Of a DNA stretch of 39,659 bases, positions 39,268-39,659 are shown piece by piece. The notes beneath the pieces are model-generated. The model made no database searches. It was not told the origin of the DNA and worked only from the letters and a program-made list of their open reading frames with translations. The DNA lies in the IMG/VR virus record IMGVR_UViG_3300035701_000105, positions 1-39,659 of that record; one strand, written 5' to 3'. Each line of letters starts with the position of its first letter. The first letter of the stretch is position 1. The translations under genes were made by a program, and so were the position numbers. Source of the stretch: a virus.

Positions 39268-39659
39268 CCAGGAGCCGGACCAGGCCGATTTGTTTGACGG
39301 CGTCGACGTCGAGCGGATCCCGGCCAGAGTCAAAGAGGCAATCTCGCCGACGGAAATCGCTCGCTCCCATCCGGGACGAGCCGCTCTTATGGCGATGGAG
39401 AGGATCACTCGGGCAAATCTCGCGACCGTTATCGAAAACGCCGAGGCCCTGGTCGATTTCTTGAATAAGGCCGAGGAGCTTATCATCAAGAGGACCAGGT
39501 CGGAAGATTGGATCATAATGGGCGAGGTCCCATATCCTCTTGAGTCGGCCGTCAAAAAGGCGCTCTCGGTCCTCGGGGCGTCGATTACAAATATCGACAT
39601 TGAGGAGACTCGCGTCATTGAGTCTCAAGACGGCCGCGATTTTCCGGTCGTTTATTTTA
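39242..39659 (+). CDS. Probable single-strand annealing/recombination protein, 5' part (97 unique codons)
   Basis: This is the N-terminal part of the gene continued at 1-693; after the 127-base overlap the frame joins exactly (39533 equals base 1). The N-terminus (MTTKKAEHDQEPDQADLF) is acidic and flexible, then helices AALMAMERITRANLATVIENAEAL and a KRTRSEDWIIMGEVPYP segment. AAAGGGGACG precedes the ATG. See the entry at 1-693 for function. Confidence 0.8.
   Translation, partial: MTTKKAEHDQEPDQADLFDGVDVERIPARVKEAISPTEIARSHPGRAALMAMERITRANLATVIENAEALVDFLNKAEELIIKRTRSEDWIIMGEVPYPLESAVKKALSVLGASITNIDIEETRVIESQDGRDFPVVYF
39533..39659. repeat. Terminal direct repeat, right copy (circular overlap)
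   Basis: Exact copy of bases 1-127; the circular genome is 39,532 bp if one copy is removed. Confidence 0.93.

Overview
The window is one complete, circular, tailed-phage genome. Its first 127 bases are repeated exactly as its last 127, so the unique length is 39,532 bp. One gene runs across the junction and reads through in frame. All supported genes lie on the + strand, are tightly packed and mostly start behind strong AAAGGAG-type ribosome binding sites. I saw no tRNA or rRNA gene, CRISPR array, insertion sequence, integrase or transposase. The host cannot be named from sequence alone. Shine-Dalgarno use and a DUF4373-type replication protein only say bacterial, and the circular contig with a 127-base overlap looks like a metagenome assembly product.

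Layout. A sigma70-like promoter (about 38,973-39,000), just after a strong terminator, starts the early operon. It runs through the junction: a small leader protein, a probable single-strand annealing protein, a RecF/SMC-like ATPase, a Cas4/AddB-like Fe-S nuclease, an XRE regulator, a DUF4373-type replication initiator, a DnaC-like helicase loader and a RusA resolvase (39,052-5,759). Next comes an accessory block of small genes (5,776-11,981): zinc-ribbon proteins, a DnaQ-like exonuclease, an MT-A70 DNA methyltransferase, a DUF3850 protein, a DnaJ-type zinc-finger protein and a deoxyribosyltransferase-like protein. A probable terminator at 12,001-12,078 separates this from the late genes.

The late genes have a Mu-like virion plan: terminase subunits, DUF935 portal, MuF head protein, protease/scaffold, decoration protein, major capsid (a terminator follows at 21,597-21,631), DUF1320 protein, gpG-like protein, tail terminator candidate, contractile sheath, tube, frameshifted tail assembly chaperone, tape measure, and baseplate proteins P/V/W/J. 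A fibre and spike cassette (32,469-36,921) of partly different composition sits between baseplate J and the P2 I/Mu gp48-like protein. A second fibre, an M15 endolysin and a small membrane protein close the map.

The genome therefore joins a Mu-type contractile virion to a non-transposing replication and recombination module, with no recognisable lysogeny genes. The most notable points are a MuF head protein fused to an HExxH metallopeptidase-like domain with an overlapping Cys-motif partner gene; a gene whose only plausible start is ACG; tandem hairpins with poly-G loops; apparent absence of CTAG together with abundant CCWGG; and a recurring AAACCGAAAGG element before early genes.
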